Shown in pieces: positions 6,613 through 8,149 of a stretch of 8,149 bases of DNA. Where the stretch lies: assembly GCA_900551515.1 (NCBI GenBank), contig URWH01000077.1:1-8149 (forward strand). The letters run 5' to 3'. Within the stretch, counting starts at the first letter, position 1; each line of letters begins with the position of its first letter. Both the position numbers and the translations under genes were made by a program. Origin of the DNA: an uncultured Porphyromonadaceae bacterium (GTDB lineage: Bacteria; Bacteroidota; Bacteroidia; Bacteroidales; Muribaculaceae). The notes under the pieces were generated by a model. It searched no databases, was not told where the DNA came from, and saw nothing but the letters and a program-made list of their open reading frames with translations.

Positions 6613-8149
6613 TCAGAGTTCAGACATTCCAATTTGCTTGAAATACTCGTAGGTCGGATCATACAGCGAGGGAACACGTGTTGAATCCTCCGGGAATCCT
6701 TCGGGGGTAGTGCGGTCATTGCCCTCCGGAACGCATATCACCATTCCCTGACGAGCGCGTGTCAGCAGGACACGGTAGGCATTGAGCATATATTTCTGAG
6801 TCTCAACGTTGTTTTCCGGGATCCACTGGTCTTTGCCGTTGAACTTCCAATATGTCCATCTGCCGTTTTCATACTGCAAGTCTGCATCCCACAAAATGCA
6901 TGCGAAGTCCACTTCCAGTCCCTGGACCTGAATCTCTGTAGCCGCTTCTTCCAGATAATTTGATGAACGGACGTCGGTCTTGTCTTCAAGGAACCAGTGC
7001 ACAGCGTTGTCTTCGCTTTGGGGCAAAACGTGGACTGCGAGTGGCTTGAAACGCGCCGACACTTTTGAGATCAGTATGCCGGTCTGCTGCGTGCCCCGCG
7101 CATGATGCCTGAGCCATTTGCGGGCCTTATCCATGCTCCGGGTCAGTAAGACAGGGTAGCCATGGTCAACCACGTTCTGATAAAGATCCCGAGCCTCAGA
7201 ACTGAACGACAGCAGCGATTGGACAAACGCCGACAGCCGCTCGGCTCTGAAAGAACGCAGGCTCACGCTCAAGTGCAATTTGTCGGAATATACCACATTA
7301 CGGTTGCGCTTTAACAGATCATTTACTTTGCCTTCGGCATATTCCGGCTCGGTCAGCCGGTCGGAAATGTAGACCTTCCAATTGGCGAATCGGTCATTTA
7401 GAGCCGTTATCCATTCCGAGATGCCGGCCTCGCCGGTGTTTATCTCCTGTCCGCCGCCGATCAGGCATACGATTGTGGCCCAGTCCTCACGCTGGTCAAG
7501 CGACCATATCAGGAACGCGGCTTCCGACATCGGGAAGTTTGCTACTTTCATTTTGTTGCCGTAGGTGCCTCCGCGTTTCAGATAGTCGGCGATGCGCTTA
7601 TGTGTCCACGCACGTTGCGCCTCGTCGAATATTGCCACATGCTCCACTTCGCCGTATCCGCTCTGCTGTAGCCTGACAGCTTTTTCAGGATCTATTTCAA
7701 GCACGCCGTTCTCAACGGGATTCTTGATTTTGGCGAGCATGTTGTCGCGATACCGGTGGATTATCTGAATGAATTTGCTGACCTCCCGCCGCGAATCGGA
7801 CAGCTTCTTGCTTTCGCCTTTTTTTCGCAATTTCGTATAATTGTCGCGTGCCAGCGCTTCGGTGAGCACAGCTACGAGAGGCCCGTTGCCTGACAGATAC
7901 ACCGCGCCATCCTCTTCGTTGAACGTCCCGTCGTCCTGATAGGATTGCTTTACGGCCACATCAAGACCTACCAGAGTCTTGCCTGCTCCCGGGACACCGG
8001 TGACAAAACAGATGCTTTTCTCGCCGTTCTTCTTCGAATGATTTATGACATCGAGAATATAAGCGATAGTTGCATCTGTCGTGACCTTGTCGGCTTCGTG
8101 GCGGGTGATATCTTCAACTGAGTGATGCTCGTAGAGTGAACGAGCGGCT
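6613..8149 (-). CDS. DUF2075-family ATPase/helicase-like protein (N-terminus beyond window)
   Basis: The frame is open from the right edge to the stop at 6613-6615, giving 511 visible residues; the start is outside the window. A GTG at 7959 is not the start, because the Walker A motif GVPGAGKT (visible residues 51-58, bases 7975-7998) lies upstream of it. Walker B is IFDEAQRAW (173-181). GGGQEINTGEAG (231-242) looks like a helicase motif III region. EIQVQGLEVDF (405-415) and NAYRVLLTRARQGMVI (456-471) match motifs V and VI of superfamily 1 helicases. The order of motifs fits the DUF2075 (Schlafen-like P-loop) family, commonly labelled DNA/RNA helicase. From memory, full members run to about 600-650 residues with a further N-terminal domain, so roughly 100-140 residues are probably missing. 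It is likely a cytoplasmic NTPase acting on nucleic acid; its role is undefined, and some relatives sit in mobile or defence loci. Its C-terminal end looks complete. Confidence 0.85.
   Translation of the reverse strand, partial: AARSLYEHHSVEDITRHEADKVTTDATIAYILDVINHSKKNGEKSICFVTGVPGAGKTLVGLDVAVKQSYQDDGTFNEEDGAVYLSGNGPLVAVLTEALARDNYTKLRKKGESKKLSDSRREVSKFIQIIHRYRDNMLAKIKNPVENGVLEIDPEKAVRLQQSGYGEVEHVAIFDEAQRAWTHKRIADYLKRGGTYGNKMKVANFPMSEAAFLIWSLDQREDWATIVCLIGGGQEINTGEAGISEWITALNDRFANWKVYISDRLTEPEYAEGKVNDLLKRNRNVVYSDKLHLSVSLRSFRAERLSAFVQSLLSFSSEARDLYQNVVDHGYPVLLTRSMDKARKWLRHHARGTQQTGILISKVSARFKPLAVHVLPQSEDNAVHWFLEDKTDVRSSNYLEEAATEIQVQGLEVDFACILWDADLQYENGRWTYWKFNGKDQWIPENNVETQKYMLNAYRVLLTRARQGMVICVPEGNDRTTPEGFPEDSTRVPSLYDPTYEYFKQIGMSEL

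Noticed and set aside
6495..6719. 74-residue minus-strand frame running past the helicase stop, with a plausible-looking stretch (GEDLLKAKPSLRDLANLI)
   Set aside because: More than 100 bases of it overlap the helicase C-terminus out of frame. The remaining part is short, has no family resemblance and no start of its own in the non-overlapping part. It may be chance or a tiny gene remnant, but cannot be supported.

Overview
The window looks like the chromosome of a gut-type Bacteroidales bacterium, fairly GC-rich, possibly Muribaculaceae or a relative; the genus cannot be fixed from sequence alone. Three things point there: a Bacteroidetes-type tyrosine recombinase, secreted-protein C-terminal tails of the form 'IYDLNGR...GLYV...VR', and a TAnnTTTG-like -7 promoter element with no clear Shine-Dalgarno sequences.

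Layout from left to right. A complete tyrosine recombinase (81-1280, +) converges on a large secreted glycoside hydrolase of the GH36/GH-D superfamily type (1369-4575, -). A strong stem-loop between them has its U-tract on the hydrolase side. The hydrolase carries a tandemly duplicated, roughly 150-residue beta-rich module inside its N-terminal sandwich region, and part of the duplication is still near-identical in DNA. Upstream of it, divergently oriented, lies the frameshifted 3' remnant of another secreted-protein gene (about 4773-5158, +). Its C-terminal tail resembles the hydrolase's own tail. Twelve bases later comes a small intact MmcQ/YjbR-family gene (5171-5533, +).

That gene converges on a cation diffusion facilitator metal exporter (5546-6436, -), leaving only a 12-base spacer that contains a run of nine C. 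A 176-base AT-rich gap with a perfect 8-bp inverted repeat follows. The window then ends inside a DUF2075-type ATPase/helicase gene (6613-8149, -) whose N-terminus lies beyond the right edge.

The genes do not form one pathway. They read as independent transcription units: a recombinase, a glycan-degrading surface or secreted enzyme, a small housekeeping protein, a metal transporter, and a nucleic-acid-dependent ATPase that may belong to a defence or accessory locus further right. I see no RNA genes, CRISPR arrays or insertion sequences. No convincing new multi-gene system is visible. The best leads are the duplicated module in the hydrolase, the shared tail on the neighbouring pseudogene, and whatever lies left of the recombinase and right of the helicase.
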